Shown here: in pieces, positions 7,352-15,810 of the stretch
How the letters are laid out: every line of letters begins with the position of its first letter
How positions within the stretch are numbered: the first letter of the stretch is position 1
NCBI GenBank assembly: GCA_036269075.1
Contig: DATASX010000073.1
Location: 21,844-85,843 of the forward strand
Direction: 5' to 3'
Source of the DNA: Sporichthyaceae bacterium
GTDB taxonomy: Bacteria; Actinomycetota; Actinomycetes; Sporichthyales; Sporichthyaceae
DNA: 64,000 nucleotides
Notes under the pieces: generated by a model
Database searches by the model: none
What the model was told of the DNA's origin: nothing
What the model saw: only the letters and a program-made list of their open reading frames with translations
Program-made: the position numbers and the translations under genes

Positions 7352-8941
7352 TTGACGGCCCCTCGCCCGCGCTCGGCGGGAGAGGGGCCGTCGGGCGTCG
7401 GACGTGCCCGGCGGCCGATCCACGGCCGGCGGTTGGCACTGGGCTACGCGTTGCTGCTCGCCGGGGTGATGCTCTCGCCCCTGGTGCTGGTTGTGCTCGA
7501 CGCGCGCTCGGCCGGCTGGTCGCAGATCCACGCCGTCGTGTTCCGCGAGCGGTCGGTACTGCTGCTGCGCCACACGCTGGTGCTGACCGGGCTGGTCGTG
7601 GCCTGCTCGAGCACACTCGGAGTGCTGACCGCGTGGATCACCGAGCGGTCCGCGTTGCCGTTCCGCCGGGTGTGGACCGTGCTGCTGATGCTTCCGCTGG
7701 CCATGCCCGACTTCGTCGTCGGCTGGACCTGGCACGCGCGGTGGCCGCGCATCGACCCGCTGTTCGGCGCGACGCTCGTGATGACGCTGGGCACCTACCC
7801 GTTGATCTACCTCCCGGTGGCGGCGGCGCTGCGCCGTTGCGACCCCGGACTGGAGGACGTGGCACACAGCCTCGGACTCGGCCGGGTGGCGACGTTCCTC
7901 CGCGTCAGCCTGCCCCAACTGGTCGGGGCGGTGGCCGGGGGCGCGGTGCTGGTCGCGTTGACCGTGATCTCCGAGTACGGCGCGTTCGAGGTGTTGCGCT
8001 ATCCGACCTTCACAACCGAGGTGTTCCTCCAGTTCCGGTTCTCCCCGCCCGCCGCCGGTGCGTTGTCGATCCCGCTGGTGCTGCTCGGCCTGCTGGTGCT
8101 GTCCGGTGAGGCCGCCGTGACCCGGCGGTGGTCCCGGGGGCGAGGGGTCGTCCGCTCGCGACGTTGCACCGGACCGTGGTGGCGCGCGCTGCCGCCGGCC
8201 CTGCTGCCGCTCGGGTTGGTCGGCCTCGGCGTGGTCCTGCCGGTCGGCAGTCTGATCGGCTGGATCGTCCAGGGTCGGCACTCGACCCTGCCCGCCACCG
8301 CGACCCTGGCGCAGGCCACCGCCACGACCGTTCGCTACAGCGCGGCCGCCGCGGTCGTCTGCGCGCTCGCGGCGATCCCGGTGGCCCTGCTGAGCCTGCG
8401 AACGCGGACCCGCCCGGCCGCGGCGCTGGAACGTGCGTCGTTCGTGACCCGGGCCGTGCCCGGCGTGGTCGTCGCGCTGAGCCTGATCTTCTTCTCGATC
8501 CACTGGGCGCGCGGCGTCTACCAGACCGGATCCCTGCTGGTCCTGGCCTACGTGATCATCCACTTCCCGCTGGCGCTGGTCTGCGTGCGCGCGGCGGCCG
8601 AGCGGGTGCCCGCCGCCTTGATCGACACCGGTGCCTCGCTCGGCCGGTCCGCGCCGGCGGTATTCCTGCGGGTGACGCTGCCGCTGATCGCTCCTGGGCT
8701 GGCCGCCGGACTGTGCCTGGTCTTCCTCACGGCCGCGACCGAACTGACCGCCACCCTGGTGCTGGCCCCGATCGGGAGCGAGACGTTGGCGACGCAGTTC
8801 TGGGCCTACCAGAACGAGATCGCCTACGGCGCCGCCGCCCCGTACGCGCTGACGATCGTCGCGCTCTCGGTCGTGCCCGGTACCCTCCTGGCCTTGTGGT
8901 TCGACCGCGAGAGCAACCGGACCGCGCGGGCCGCGCGGTGA
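7352..8941 (+). CDS. fbpB: Ferric iron ABC transporter permease (FbpB-like, fused two-module)
   Basis: 529 aa with about twelve membrane helices arranged as two homologous halves, as in FbpB. EAA-loop-like segments are visible in each half (LEDVAHSLGLGRVATFLRVS and LIDTGASLGRSAPAVFLRVT), which dock on the ATPase. The TTG at 7352 gives the longest reading; it has no clear ribosome binding site, and a start nearer 7433 is possible. The stop overlaps the GTG of the ATPase gene. Confidence 0.9.
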   Translation: MTAPRPRSAGEGPSGVGRARRPIHGRRLALGYALLLAGVMLSPLVLVVLDARSAGWSQIHAVVFRERSVLLLRHTLVLTGLVVACSSTLGVLTAWITERSALPFRRVWTVLLMLPLAMPDFVVGWTWHARWPRIDPLFGATLVMTLGTYPLIYLPVAAALRRCDPGLEDVAHSLGLGRVATFLRVSLPQLVGAVAGGAVLVALTVISEYGAFEVLRYPTFTTEVFLQFRFSPPAAGALSIPLVLLGLLVLSGEAAVTRRWSRGRGVVRSRRCTGPWWRALPPALLPLGLVGLGVVLPVGSLIGWIVQGRHSTLPATATLAQATATTVRYSAAAAVVCALAAIPVALLSLRTRTRPAAALERASFVTRAVPGVVVALSLIFFSIHWARGVYQTGSLLVLAYVIIHFPLALVCVRAAAERVPAALIDTGASLGRSAPAVFLRVTLPLIAPGLAAGLCLVFLTAATELTATLVLAPIGSETLATQFWAYQNEIAYGAAAPYALTIVALSVVPGTLLALWFDRESNRTARAAR

Positions 8942-10038
8942 CTGTCCGGGTGGGCCGACGGCCGGTCGGTGCGGCAACCCCGCAGGCCCAGGAACTCGCG
9001 ATCGTCGTCCGCGGGCTGACCAAGGCCTACGGCTCCGTGCCGGTGCTGCGCGGGCTGGACCTGGAGGTCGCCCCGGGCACCGTCACAGCGGTGCTGGGGG
9101 TCTCCGGCAGTGGGAAGACCACGCTGCTGCGGGTGATCGCCGGCTTCGAGCACGCCGACTCCGGCAGCCTCGCCCTGGCGGGGCGGGTCGTCGACGACGG
9201 GCGTCGAGTGCTGCGGGCGCGGCACCGGGCGGTGGGTTACGTCCCGCAGGAGGCGGGGCTGTTCCCGCACCTGACCGTGCGGGCCAACATCGCGTTCGGG
9301 TTGTCCCGCTCGGAGCGTCGGCGGGCTGCCGACCTGGAGGCGATGGTGGGGCTGGGCGGCCTGGGCCACCGGTACCCGCACCAGTTGTCCGGCGGGCAGC
9401 AGCAGCGGGTGGCATTGGCCCGGGCGCTGGCCGTCGACCCGGCGGTGGTGCTGCTCGACGAGCCGTTCGGTTCGTTGGACGTGGCACTGCGGGCCGGCTT
9501 GCGCGCCGAGGTCATGGCGATCCTGCGCGAGGCGAAGGCGACCACGGTGCTGGTCACCCACGACCAGGACGAGGCATTGGCCACCGCCGATCGGATCGCC
9601 GTCCTCGACGGCGGTCGCCTGCTCGCCCACGGCAGTCCGCGCGAGTTGTACGACCATCCGCCCACGCCGCAGGTGGCCGCTGCGCTGGGGACCGCGAACA
9701 TCCTGCCCGGCCGCCTGGATGCGGGCTTCGCGCACTGCCGGCTCGGGGCGTTCCGGGTTCCGACGGCCTCCGGGCACGCCGGAACCGAGTGCCTGTTGAT
9801 GATTCGGCCGGAGAACCTCGTGCTGGACGCCCGGTCCGCGACACCGAGCGCGACCGTGGCCGCGGTCTCCTACCACGGTCACGACACCCTGGTGGGGCTG
9901 CGCGGGGATCACCCCGACGACCCGCCCCTGCTGGCCCGGCTGCCCGGCGGGGTGGTGCCCGACCCAGGCACCCGGGTCGGACTGTCCTCGACCGTCACCC
10001 CGCACGTCTGGATCCCGGCCGCACCGGCGCTCGACTGA
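8938..10038 (+). CDS. fbpC: Ferric iron ABC transporter ATP-binding protein (FbpC-like)
   Basis: 366 aa. Walker A is GVSGSGKTT, the signature is LSGGQQQRVALARALA, Walker B is VVLLDEPFGSLD and the H-loop is LVTHDQDEALA. A ~120-residue C-terminal part (CLLMIRPENLVL onwards) is the TOBE-type regulatory domain of the Fbp/CysA class. The GTG at 8938 overlaps the permease stop by four bases, so the pair is translationally coupled. It energises Fe3+ import. Confidence 0.93.
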   Translation: MTVRVGRRPVGAATPQAQELAIVVRGLTKAYGSVPVLRGLDLEVAPGTVTAVLGVSGSGKTTLLRVIAGFEHADSGSLALAGRVVDDGRRVLRARHRAVGYVPQEAGLFPHLTVRANIAFGLSRSERRRAADLEAMVGLGGLGHRYPHQLSGGQQQRVALARALAVDPAVVLLDEPFGSLDVALRAGLRAEVMAILREAKATTVLVTHDQDEALATADRIAVLDGGRLLAHGSPRELYDHPPTPQVAAALGTANILPGRLDAGFAHCRLGAFRVPTASGHAGTECLLMIRPENLVLDARSATPSATVAAVSYHGHDTLVGLRGDHPDDPPLLARLPGGVVPDPGTRVGLSSTVTPHVWIPAAPALD

Positions 10039-10063
10039 TCCGGCATCAGAAGATCTGGCGATC

Positions 10064-10160
10064 CGCCCCATTTGTCCGTTTCCTAACCGGAACAGGCGTC
10101 TCCGCGGCGGATGATCTTGTCTTCGGTTTGCGTTGCGGGGTACGGGAGAGGGAGCCGCCC
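10064..10160 (+). promoter_or_regulatory. Conserved leader of the first His-rich gene
   Basis: This stretch aligns with the region upstream of the second His-rich gene (10542-10630). Both share CCATTTG, CTAACCG and CGCGGCG at matching spacing, then a GATCATG/GATGATC-like stretch and CGGTTT. Conservation of upstream DNA between two paralogues suggests a shared promoter, operator or RNA leader. The signal type is not identifiable. Confidence 0.5.
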
Positions 10161-10199
10161 GGTACCGGGTCGGCTGATCCATTCAGGAGGGAATCTCCC

Positions 10200-10385
10200 A
10201 TGACCAACGTGACCCGAGTCCTCGGCACCGTGTTCGCCGCTGCCACGCTGGCCACCGTTGTCGCGCCGGCTGCCGGCGCCGCCACCACCAGCACGGGCCA
10301 CCACCACACCGTCGCGCCCGCGCGGCACCACCACCATCGCCACCTGCTGCACATGCTGCGGCACCACCACAAGCCCACCCACTGA
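10200..10385 (+). CDS. His-rich secreted mini-protein, paralogue 1
   Basis: 61 aa. MTNVTRVLGTVFAAATLATVVAPAAGA is a clean signal peptide with an A-x-A site; the mature ~33 residues contain 13 histidines in clusters (GHHHT, RHHHHRH, RHHHK). A strong AGGAGGG precedes the ATG. The composition suggests metal chelation at the cell surface (inference). It follows the iron ABC operon by 161 bases and has a close paralogue downstream. No known family recognised. Confidence 0.75.
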   Translation: MTNVTRVLGTVFAAATLATVVAPAAGAATTSTGHHHTVAPARHHHHRHLLHMLRHHHKPTH

Positions 10386-10401
10386 CGTCGGGGGCAGGCC
10401 T

Positions 10402-10439
10402 GGGCCGTCCGGTCAGACATCTGTCGAACCGGGCGGCCC
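10402..10439 (+). terminator. Hairpin terminator after His-rich gene 1
   Basis: GGGCCGTCCGGT and ACCGGGCGGCCC pair over 12 positions with one G-U, around a 14-base loop, 16 bases after the stop codon. Confidence 0.6.
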
Positions 10440-10541
10440 GCTGGTCCCGAGCCGGCATCAATTTCGATACCTGAGATACTTTTCGAAACTCTGTCCTAGT
10501 TTCGCATGAATTCGACAAGCTGTCACCGGGCGTTCACAGAA

Positions 10542-10630
10542 CGCGCCATTTGCCTGTCTGCTAACCGAAATCGTCACTTTCGCGGCGTCGGATCATGCCC
10601 CGGTTTTGCTCTTCAGGGTGTGGGGTGAGT
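10542..10630 (+). promoter_or_regulatory. Conserved leader of the second His-rich gene
   Basis: This is the counterpart of the leader at 10064-10160. The AT-richer DNA just before it (10460-10510) is unlike the surrounding sequence and may hold the promoter. Confidence 0.5.
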
Positions 10631-10668
10631 GTGCAGCCCGACCTCGGGCTATCAATGCAGGAGGACTG

Positions 10669-10839
10669 ATGAGCAACGTGACACGAGTCGTCGGCACCGC
10701 TCTTGCTGCCGTGGCGATCGCCACCACGGTCGCCCCGGCCGCCGGTGCGGCCACTGTCGGCAAGAGCCAGAGCAGCGTCTCGACCTACCACCACCACTGC
10801 CACGTCCGGTTCGTCCACCACCACCGGCGTTGCATCTGA
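10669..10839 (+). CDS. His-rich secreted mini-protein, paralogue 2
   Basis: 56 aa. MSNVTRVVGTALAAVAIATTVAPAAGA is nearly identical in layout to the signal of the upstream paralogue. The mature part ends STYHHHCHVRFVHHHRRCI, with seven histidines and two cysteines that could form a disulfide or a metal site. GGAGG lies 4 bases from ATG. The signal peptides are more alike than the mature parts, so the His-rich portion is diverging faster. Confidence 0.72.
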   Translation: MSNVTRVVGTALAAVAIATTVAPAAGAATVGKSQSSVSTYHHHCHVRFVHHHRRCI

Positions 10840-10859
10840 CGGTCAGCTGACCGTGGCCT

Positions 10860-10892
10860 GTCCGGTGGCGCTGCACATCAGCACCACCGGAC
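10860..10892. terminator. Bidirectional hairpin terminator
   Basis: GTCCGGTGG (10860-10868) pairs with CCACCGGAC (10884-10892) between the convergent His-rich gene and the DUF4337 gene. A second palindrome, CGGTCAGCTGACCG, lies just before it. Confidence 0.6.
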
Positions 10893-10900
10893 GGGCCGGC

Positions 10901-11464
10901 TCAGCCGTGGATGCCAATCCCCAGGAACACGCTGCCCGCCGCCGCCAGCCCGACCGACAGGGCCCAGAACGACTTGCGGCGTAGCAGGGCAGCCATGGCC
11001 GACAACGCGATCGCAATCTGGAACAAGGTCACGGCCAATGCGCCGTGGTGATGCTTCTCCAGTTGTGCCTCGGCCGCCTCGTTCTGCTCGGTGACCTTCT
11101 TCGTGTCCTCGTCCGCGATGGCCTTGATCGTCTGCTGCTCCTGGCCGTACTTGTCGGCCTGGGCCTGCTGCGCCGGATCCTTGGTCGCCGCGAACTCGAA
11201 CTCGGCCAGCGCCTTCTTGATGCCCTTGGCCTGGTAGTAGGCGAACTGGTCGGAGGCCTGGGTCTGGTCCAGCAGGGCATCGTTCTTGCGTAGCAGCGCG
11301 GTGTTCGCCCAGTTACCGGCCAGCAGGGATGCCACGGCGGCGAGCACCGCGATCAGCGCGGTCGTGATGGCCAGGTACCTGGTCCAGCCCTGGCCGCCGT
11401 GCTCGTGGTGGTGCGCCAACTCCTCGAGTTGTTCCTTGGCCTCGAGGGGGTTCTCGATCTCCAC
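10901..11464 (-). CDS. DUF4337-family membrane protein
   Basis: 187 aa from GTG 11464 (GGAG eight bases upstream); an ATG at 11560 would add 32 unconvincing residues. It has an N-terminal helix (RYLAITTALIAVLAAVASLLAG), a central charged region with candidate coiled coil (residues ~60-130: KNDALLDQTQASDQFAYYQAK, KDPAQQAQADKY), and two C-terminal helices (ALAVTLFQIAIALSAMAALL, SVGLAAAGSVFLGIGI). This matches the DUF4337 layout, whose function is unknown. Confidence 0.82.
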   Translation of the reverse strand: MEIENPLEAKEQLEELAHHHEHGGQGWTRYLAITTALIAVLAAVASLLAGNWANTALLRKNDALLDQTQASDQFAYYQAKGIKKALAEFEFAATKDPAQQAQADKYGQEQQTIKAIADEDTKKVTEQNEAAEAQLEKHHHGALAVTLFQIAIALSAMAALLRRKSFWALSVGLAAAGSVFLGIGIHG

Positions 11465-11916
11465 GCAACGCGCTCCGACTCCGAGGGCGGCCCGACCGGT
11501 CCGTTCGAACCACGGGCAGCGAATCGTACCGACCAGGGAAATGCCCTGGCGGCACGCCACATTGTGGCTGTCCAGGTTGTGAACATCTCGAGAAGGTAAT
11601 GACCGTCCAGGTCAACGACGAGGTCTTCGACGCCACAGCCCGGACCGATCGGAAGATCCCCACGGTGGTCCTCGCCCGAGCCTGACCACGGACCTGAGGT
11701 GTTCCCGGCCGTCGCAGGTCGATGCCAGGCCCGGACGACCAGGAACACCCCGGTAACTCCCAGGGCGTGTCGCCGAAACACCCCCTGCGAGAAATCCGGC
11801 GGCGCCACCGGGAGCTCTGGCCGCCGGTGCCGTCGCCGAACAAACCGCCTCTGCCCACCGCCGACGGCCGCGAAACCGAATGTCCCCCCAACGGATCAAC
11901 CCACCGGGGCACTGGT
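11465..11916. other. Intergenic stretch without a supported gene
   Basis: 452 bases between the DUF4337 gene and the 3' end of the MFS-TetR gene, both on the minus strand. Short open frames exist on both strands but lack ribosome binding sites and recognisable families. It probably holds the DUF4337 promoter and the MFS-TetR transcript end. Confidence 0.4.
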
Positions 11917-14073
11917 TCACCCTGTAGCAGCAGGCCGAATCAACGGCCGTAGAACCGATTCCACGAACGGTTCCTCGACGGCCACGCCGCCGAGCAGTGC
12001 ACGGAAATAGACCGGCCCGATGAGCTGGTCGACCGCATCCTCCACGTCCGTGGTCAACCGGTCCTGCTCGGTGGTCAGCCGGGCCACCAGCGCCGCGCGC
12101 CGTGGACCGGTGACCCGCTCCCGGAAGGCCACCTCGAGTTCGGGATTGCGCGACACCTCGGCGATCAGCGCGCCGATCACCTGGCGTCCGGTCGGCGAGG
12201 AAACGACCTCGCCCAGGTCGAGCAGGTACGAGCGCAGGTCGCGGTGCAGGTCGCCGGTGTCCGGGATGGGGTGGTCGGCGAACACCTCGGACAACGCGTC
12301 GGTGACCGCGTCGACCCGCGAGGTCCAGTAGCGGGCCAGGGTCGTGGTGGCCACGCCCGATCGGGCCGCGACGCCGTTGTAGGTGATGCTGGACATCCCC
12401 GCATCGGCGAGCAGGCCCAGAGTGGCGGCGGCCAGGTTCCGGCGGACCGGGGTGTCCAGGCGTTGCGCGGCACCGTCGATCAGCGTCGTCAACTCGGGCT
12501 CGGCCGCGATCTGCGGGCGCGCCGGCAGGTACACCGCGGCGACCACCGCGCCGGCCAGGGCGACGACGGCGGCCACGATCACGCTGACCGCCAGGGCGTG
12601 CACGAAGGCGACGTTCGCGGCCCCGCTGACCGCGTGGGCGGTGGCCCCCGGCAGTTTCCCGGCCACCACCGCGGCGGCACCGACCGACTCCCGGGCGGCC
12701 GCCGCCGCGACCGTGTTGGCCTTGTGCAGCTGTTCGTAGGCGCCGCTGCTCGCGAACCGGTCGCCGTACAGCGCCGTGGTCACGCTGCCCATCACCGCGA
12801 CGCCGAGCGCCCCGCCGATCTCGCGGGTGGTGTCGTTCATCGCCGAGCCGACCCCGGCCTTGTCCGGCGGCAGCGAGCCCATGATCGAGTCGGTGGCCGG
12901 TGCCATCGCGAAACCCATGCCGACGCCGATGACGCAGAGCACGACGGCGATGTAGCCGTAGCCGCTGTCGGCGGAGATCCCGGAGAACAGCAGCAGCGCG
13001 GTGGCGACCAACGTCAGCCCGCCGGCCACCATCACCTTGGTGCCGACCCGGGCCACCAACTTGGCGCTGGTCGGGGCCGCAACCATCAGCACCCCGGCCA
13101 CCGGCAGCAGCGCGACCCCGGAACGCAGGGGGCTGTAGCCGAGCACGAACTGCAGGAACTGGCTGACGAAGAACAGGGATCCGAACATCGCGAAGAACAC
13201 CAGCGTCACCGCGACCGAGGCCGCGGTGAACCGGGCGTCGGCGAAGAACGACACCTCCAGGATCGGGTTCGCGCAGCGGCGTTCCCACCAGATGAACGTG
13301 CCGAGCAGCACCACCGCGGCGGCGAACGAACCACCGATGCGCGGGTCGCCCCAGCCGTCGGCCGGACCCTGGATGATGCCGAACAGCATCGCGATCAGGC
13401 CGGTCGTCGACAGCACCGTGCCGAGCAGGTCCAACGACGGCGCGGCCGGGTCCTTCGAGTCCGGCACGATCACCACCGCGGCCACCACCGCGAGGGCCAC
13501 AACCGGGACGTTGACCAGGAAGATCGAGCCCCACCAGAAGTGCTGCAGCAGGAACCCGCCGGCCAGCGGGCCGGTCGCCACGCCGAGCCCGGAGACCCCG
13601 GCCCAGATCGCGATGGCCCGCGTGCGTTCGCCGGCGTCGACGAAGACGTTGGTCAGGATCGACAGCGTCGCGGGCATGATGAACGCCGCGCCCAGGCCCT
13701 GGACCCCGCGCATCAGGATCAGCGGGTCCGGGCTGTGGACCTGCGAACAGGCGAACGACCCGGCGCCGAAGATCAGCAGACCGCCCACCAGGCAGGGTTT
13801 TCGGCCCAGCCGGTCGCCGGTGTTGCCCGCGATCAGCAGGAATCCGGCAAAGACGATCGTGTAGCCGTCGGTGACCCACTGCAGCTGGGTGGACGAGGTC
13901 CCCAGCTCACGCACCAGCGACGGCAACGCGACGTTGACGATCGTGCCGTCGATGCCGGTGACCAACAGGGCCAGGCACATCACGACCAGCACGGCCCACC
14001 GCCGGGGGGAGGCGGCTCGAGTCTCGACGAGTCCGGGCGCCTCTCGGTGGCGCCCGTGGCTCGTCCGCGTCAT
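11917..14073 (-). CDS. MFS drug efflux transporter fused to a C-terminal TetR-family domain
   Basis: 718 aa in one frame. Residues ~25-515 are a 14-helix DHA2 (EmrB/QacA-type) exporter: GIDGTIVNVALPSL, GDRLGRKP (MFS motif A), RGVQGLGAAFIMPA. From about residue 530 a TetR domain follows: RRNLAAATLGLLADAGMSSI, then the helix-turn-helix GVAARSGVATTTLARYW, then a ligand-domain-like region. The DNA-binding part would face the cytoplasm, tethered to the exporter. The ATG at 14073 overlaps the stop of the preceding gene. It may sense exported compounds and regulate its own operon (inference). Confidence 0.92.
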   Translation of the reverse strand: MTRTSHGRHREAPGLVETRAASPRRWAVLVVMCLALLVTGIDGTIVNVALPSLVRELGTSSTQLQWVTDGYTIVFAGFLLIAGNTGDRLGRKPCLVGGLLIFGAGSFACSQVHSPDPLILMRGVQGLGAAFIMPATLSILTNVFVDAGERTRAIAIWAGVSGLGVATGPLAGGFLLQHFWWGSIFLVNVPVVALAVVAAVVIVPDSKDPAAPSLDLLGTVLSTTGLIAMLFGIIQGPADGWGDPRIGGSFAAAVVLLGTFIWWERRCANPILEVSFFADARFTAASVAVTLVFFAMFGSLFFVSQFLQFVLGYSPLRSGVALLPVAGVLMVAAPTSAKLVARVGTKVMVAGGLTLVATALLLFSGISADSGYGYIAVVLCVIGVGMGFAMAPATDSIMGSLPPDKAGVGSAMNDTTREIGGALGVAVMGSVTTALYGDRFASSGAYEQLHKANTVAAAAARESVGAAAVVAGKLPGATAHAVSGAANVAFVHALAVSVIVAAVVALAGAVVAAVYLPARPQIAAEPELTTLIDGAAQRLDTPVRRNLAAATLGLLADAGMSSITYNGVAARSGVATTTLARYWTSRVDAVTDALSEVFADHPIPDTGDLHRDLRSYLLDLGEVVSSPTGRQVIGALIAEVSRNPELEVAFRERVTGPRRAALVARLTTEQDRLTTDVEDAVDQLIGPVYFRALLGGVAVEEPFVESVLRPLIRPAATG

Positions 14074-14891
14074 GGGGTGTGCAGCAGCGACGGCAGTCGC
14101 ATCGCCAACCAGGGCTTGCGTCCCCAGGCACGCATCCGGCCCCGGGCAACCGCCGGCCACTGGCCGGCCCGGCCCCACATCACCAGCAGCAGCGCGCTCG
14201 GTTCGGCCCAGACGCGGCAGTCGACCGGACGGCCCGACTGCGGGTCGGTGATGTGCAGAGCCCCGTCGGCGAACACGAAGTGCCGGCGCGGCCCGCCGGC
14301 CACCTGCACCGCATAGCGGGCCCGGAAATTCCGGCCGCGGGCCTGGTCGACGAACGCGGTGGGGCCGCCGAACGACCCGGCCGCCCCGACCGCCTGCACC
14401 AGCGGGACGACGAAGTCCTCCAACGCTGCCAGCGCGGCGTCCGGGGGTACCACGAACGAGCGGCCCTCGGCGTGGGCGACGTCCCAACTGTGCACGGACA
14501 TCTCGCTGATGACGTGGGCGTGCAGCGTGCGCAACGGCAGCCGGGTGCCACCCATCCACGCGAACTCGGCCTCGGCCGAGCGGCCCTCGGTGGCCGCCGC
14601 GTACTGGGCGGCCCGCGCCTCGATGCGGTCGGCCAGGTCCTTCGCGTCGCGGCTGGGTTCGGCCCGTACGTAGTCGACGGTGAGGCGGCTCAGCGCAGCG
14701 AAGTCCGCGATCTGCGGTGGTTGGTCGCCGCGCACGGTGGCCAACTCGAAATCCAGGACATGCAGCATGTGCACACCCAGCTCACCGAGGTTCCAGTCGC
14801 CGTGGGCGTGCCGGTTCGGGTCGCGCACCGCTCGCAGTTCGCGCGCCGCCGCACTCGCGGCCCGCACCACCGCCCGTTCGTCCGCGGCCAT
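14070..14891 (-). CDS. Maleylpyruvate-isomerase-family (mycothiol/DinB-like) protein
   Basis: 273 aa. The N-terminal four-helix region has DWNLGELGVHMLHVLDFE and LHAHVISEMSVHSWDVAHA, the histidine-bearing helices that bind a divalent metal in mycothiol-dependent isomerases and transferases. The C-terminal portion (FADGALHITDPQ, CRVWAEPSALLLVMWGR) resembles an SCP2-like/MDMPI C-terminal domain. First gene of an operon with the MFS-TetR transporter, overlapping it by four bases, so it may modify or detoxify the exported compound (inference). Confidence 0.8.
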   Translation of the reverse strand: MAADERAVVRAASAAARELRAVRDPNRHAHGDWNLGELGVHMLHVLDFELATVRGDQPPQIADFAALSRLTVDYVRAEPSRDAKDLADRIEARAAQYAAATEGRSAEAEFAWMGGTRLPLRTLHAHVISEMSVHSWDVAHAEGRSFVVPPDAALAALEDFVVPLVQAVGAAGSFGGPTAFVDQARGRNFRARYAVQVAGGPRRHFVFADGALHITDPQSGRPVDCRVWAEPSALLLVMWGRAGQWPAVARGRMRAWGRKPWLAMRLPSLLHTP

Positions 14892-15009
14892 CGCATCACC
14901 TCACGCCGCACCGGGCGCACCCCGCTGCAAGGCACGCCGTCGGTCGTCCAGATCCTTGCATGCCGCCTGACGGCTCGTCAGGACCGCGCCGGACCGCCAT
15001 GATGCGGTC

Positions 15010-15792
15010 ATGGATCGGGTGCGCGTGTACCTCGACGGGCCCGTGGCCGTCGTGACGATCGACCGCCCGGAGGTCCGCAACGCGGTCGACCCGCAGACCG
15101 CTGTGGAACTCTGCGCCGCGTTCGAGCAGGTGTGGGCCGACGACGCGATCCGCGCAGCGGTGCTCACCGGCGCGGGCGGCTGTTTCTGCGCCGGTTACGA
15201 CCTCGCGGCCTTCGCCGCGGCCGGACGCGACCCCGCGGTGCTGGACACGCTCGGCCCGGGCCGGGAGGGGCCGATGGGCCCGACCCGCTCGATCCCGCGC
15301 AAGCCGGTGATCGCCGCTGTCGAGGGGCACGCCGTGGCCGGGGGCCTGGAACTGGCGCTGTGGTGCGACCTGCGGGTCGCCGCCTTCGACGCGGTGTTCG
15401 GGGTGTTCTGCCGGCGCTGGGGTGTGCCGCTGATCGACGGCGGCACAGTCCGACTGCCGCGCCTGGTCGGGCTGGGGCGCGCGATGGACCTGATCCTCAC
15501 CGGCCGGCCGGTGGACAGCGCGGAGGCACTGCGCATCGGACTGGCCGACCGAGTTGTCGTGCCGGGCACGACGCTGTCGGAGGCAATCGAGTTGGCCCGC
15601 ACGATCGCCGCGTTCCCGCAGAACTGCATGCTCGCCGACCGGGCTTCGGCCTATGCGCAGGACGGGCTGGACGTGGCCGCGGCCCTGGCGGCCGAGGCGG
15701 CCGGCGGCCTGGCGGTGCTGCGCAGCGGGGAGAGCCGCGACGGCGCTGCCCGGTTCGCCGAGGGCGCCGGACGGCACGGATCGTTCCGATAG
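15010..15792 (+). CDS. Enoyl-CoA hydratase/isomerase family protein (crotonase)
   Basis: 260 aa with VAVVTIDRPEVRNAVDPQT at the N-terminus, the first oxyanion-hole loop GAGGCFCAGYDLAAF, and the second region KPVIAAVEGHAVAGGLELAL. The usual catalytic glutamates are only partly visible (FGVFCRRWGVPLIDGGTVRL), so the reaction is uncertain: hydratase, isomerase or thioesterase-like. No ribosome binding site is obvious before the ATG. Stand-alone gene. Confidence 0.9.
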   Translation: MDRVRVYLDGPVAVVTIDRPEVRNAVDPQTAVELCAAFEQVWADDAIRAAVLTGAGGCFCAGYDLAAFAAAGRDPAVLDTLGPGREGPMGPTRSIPRKPVIAAVEGHAVAGGLELALWCDLRVAAFDAVFGVFCRRWGVPLIDGGTVRLPRLVGLGRAMDLILTGRPVDSAEALRIGLADRVVVPGTTLSEAIELARTIAAFPQNCMLADRASAYAQDGLDVAAALAAEAAGGLAVLRSGESRDGAARFAEGAGRHGSFR

Positions 15793-15810
15793 TGCAGAAC
15801 CCTTGTCGCG

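Noticed and set aside
5247..7616. Very long open frame on the minus strand opposite the DyP and iron-binding genes
   Set aside because: It is antisense to two well-supported genes, is Arg/Gly/His-rich low-complexity sequence, and has no ribosome binding site or family match. Such frames are expected from GC-rich codon bias.
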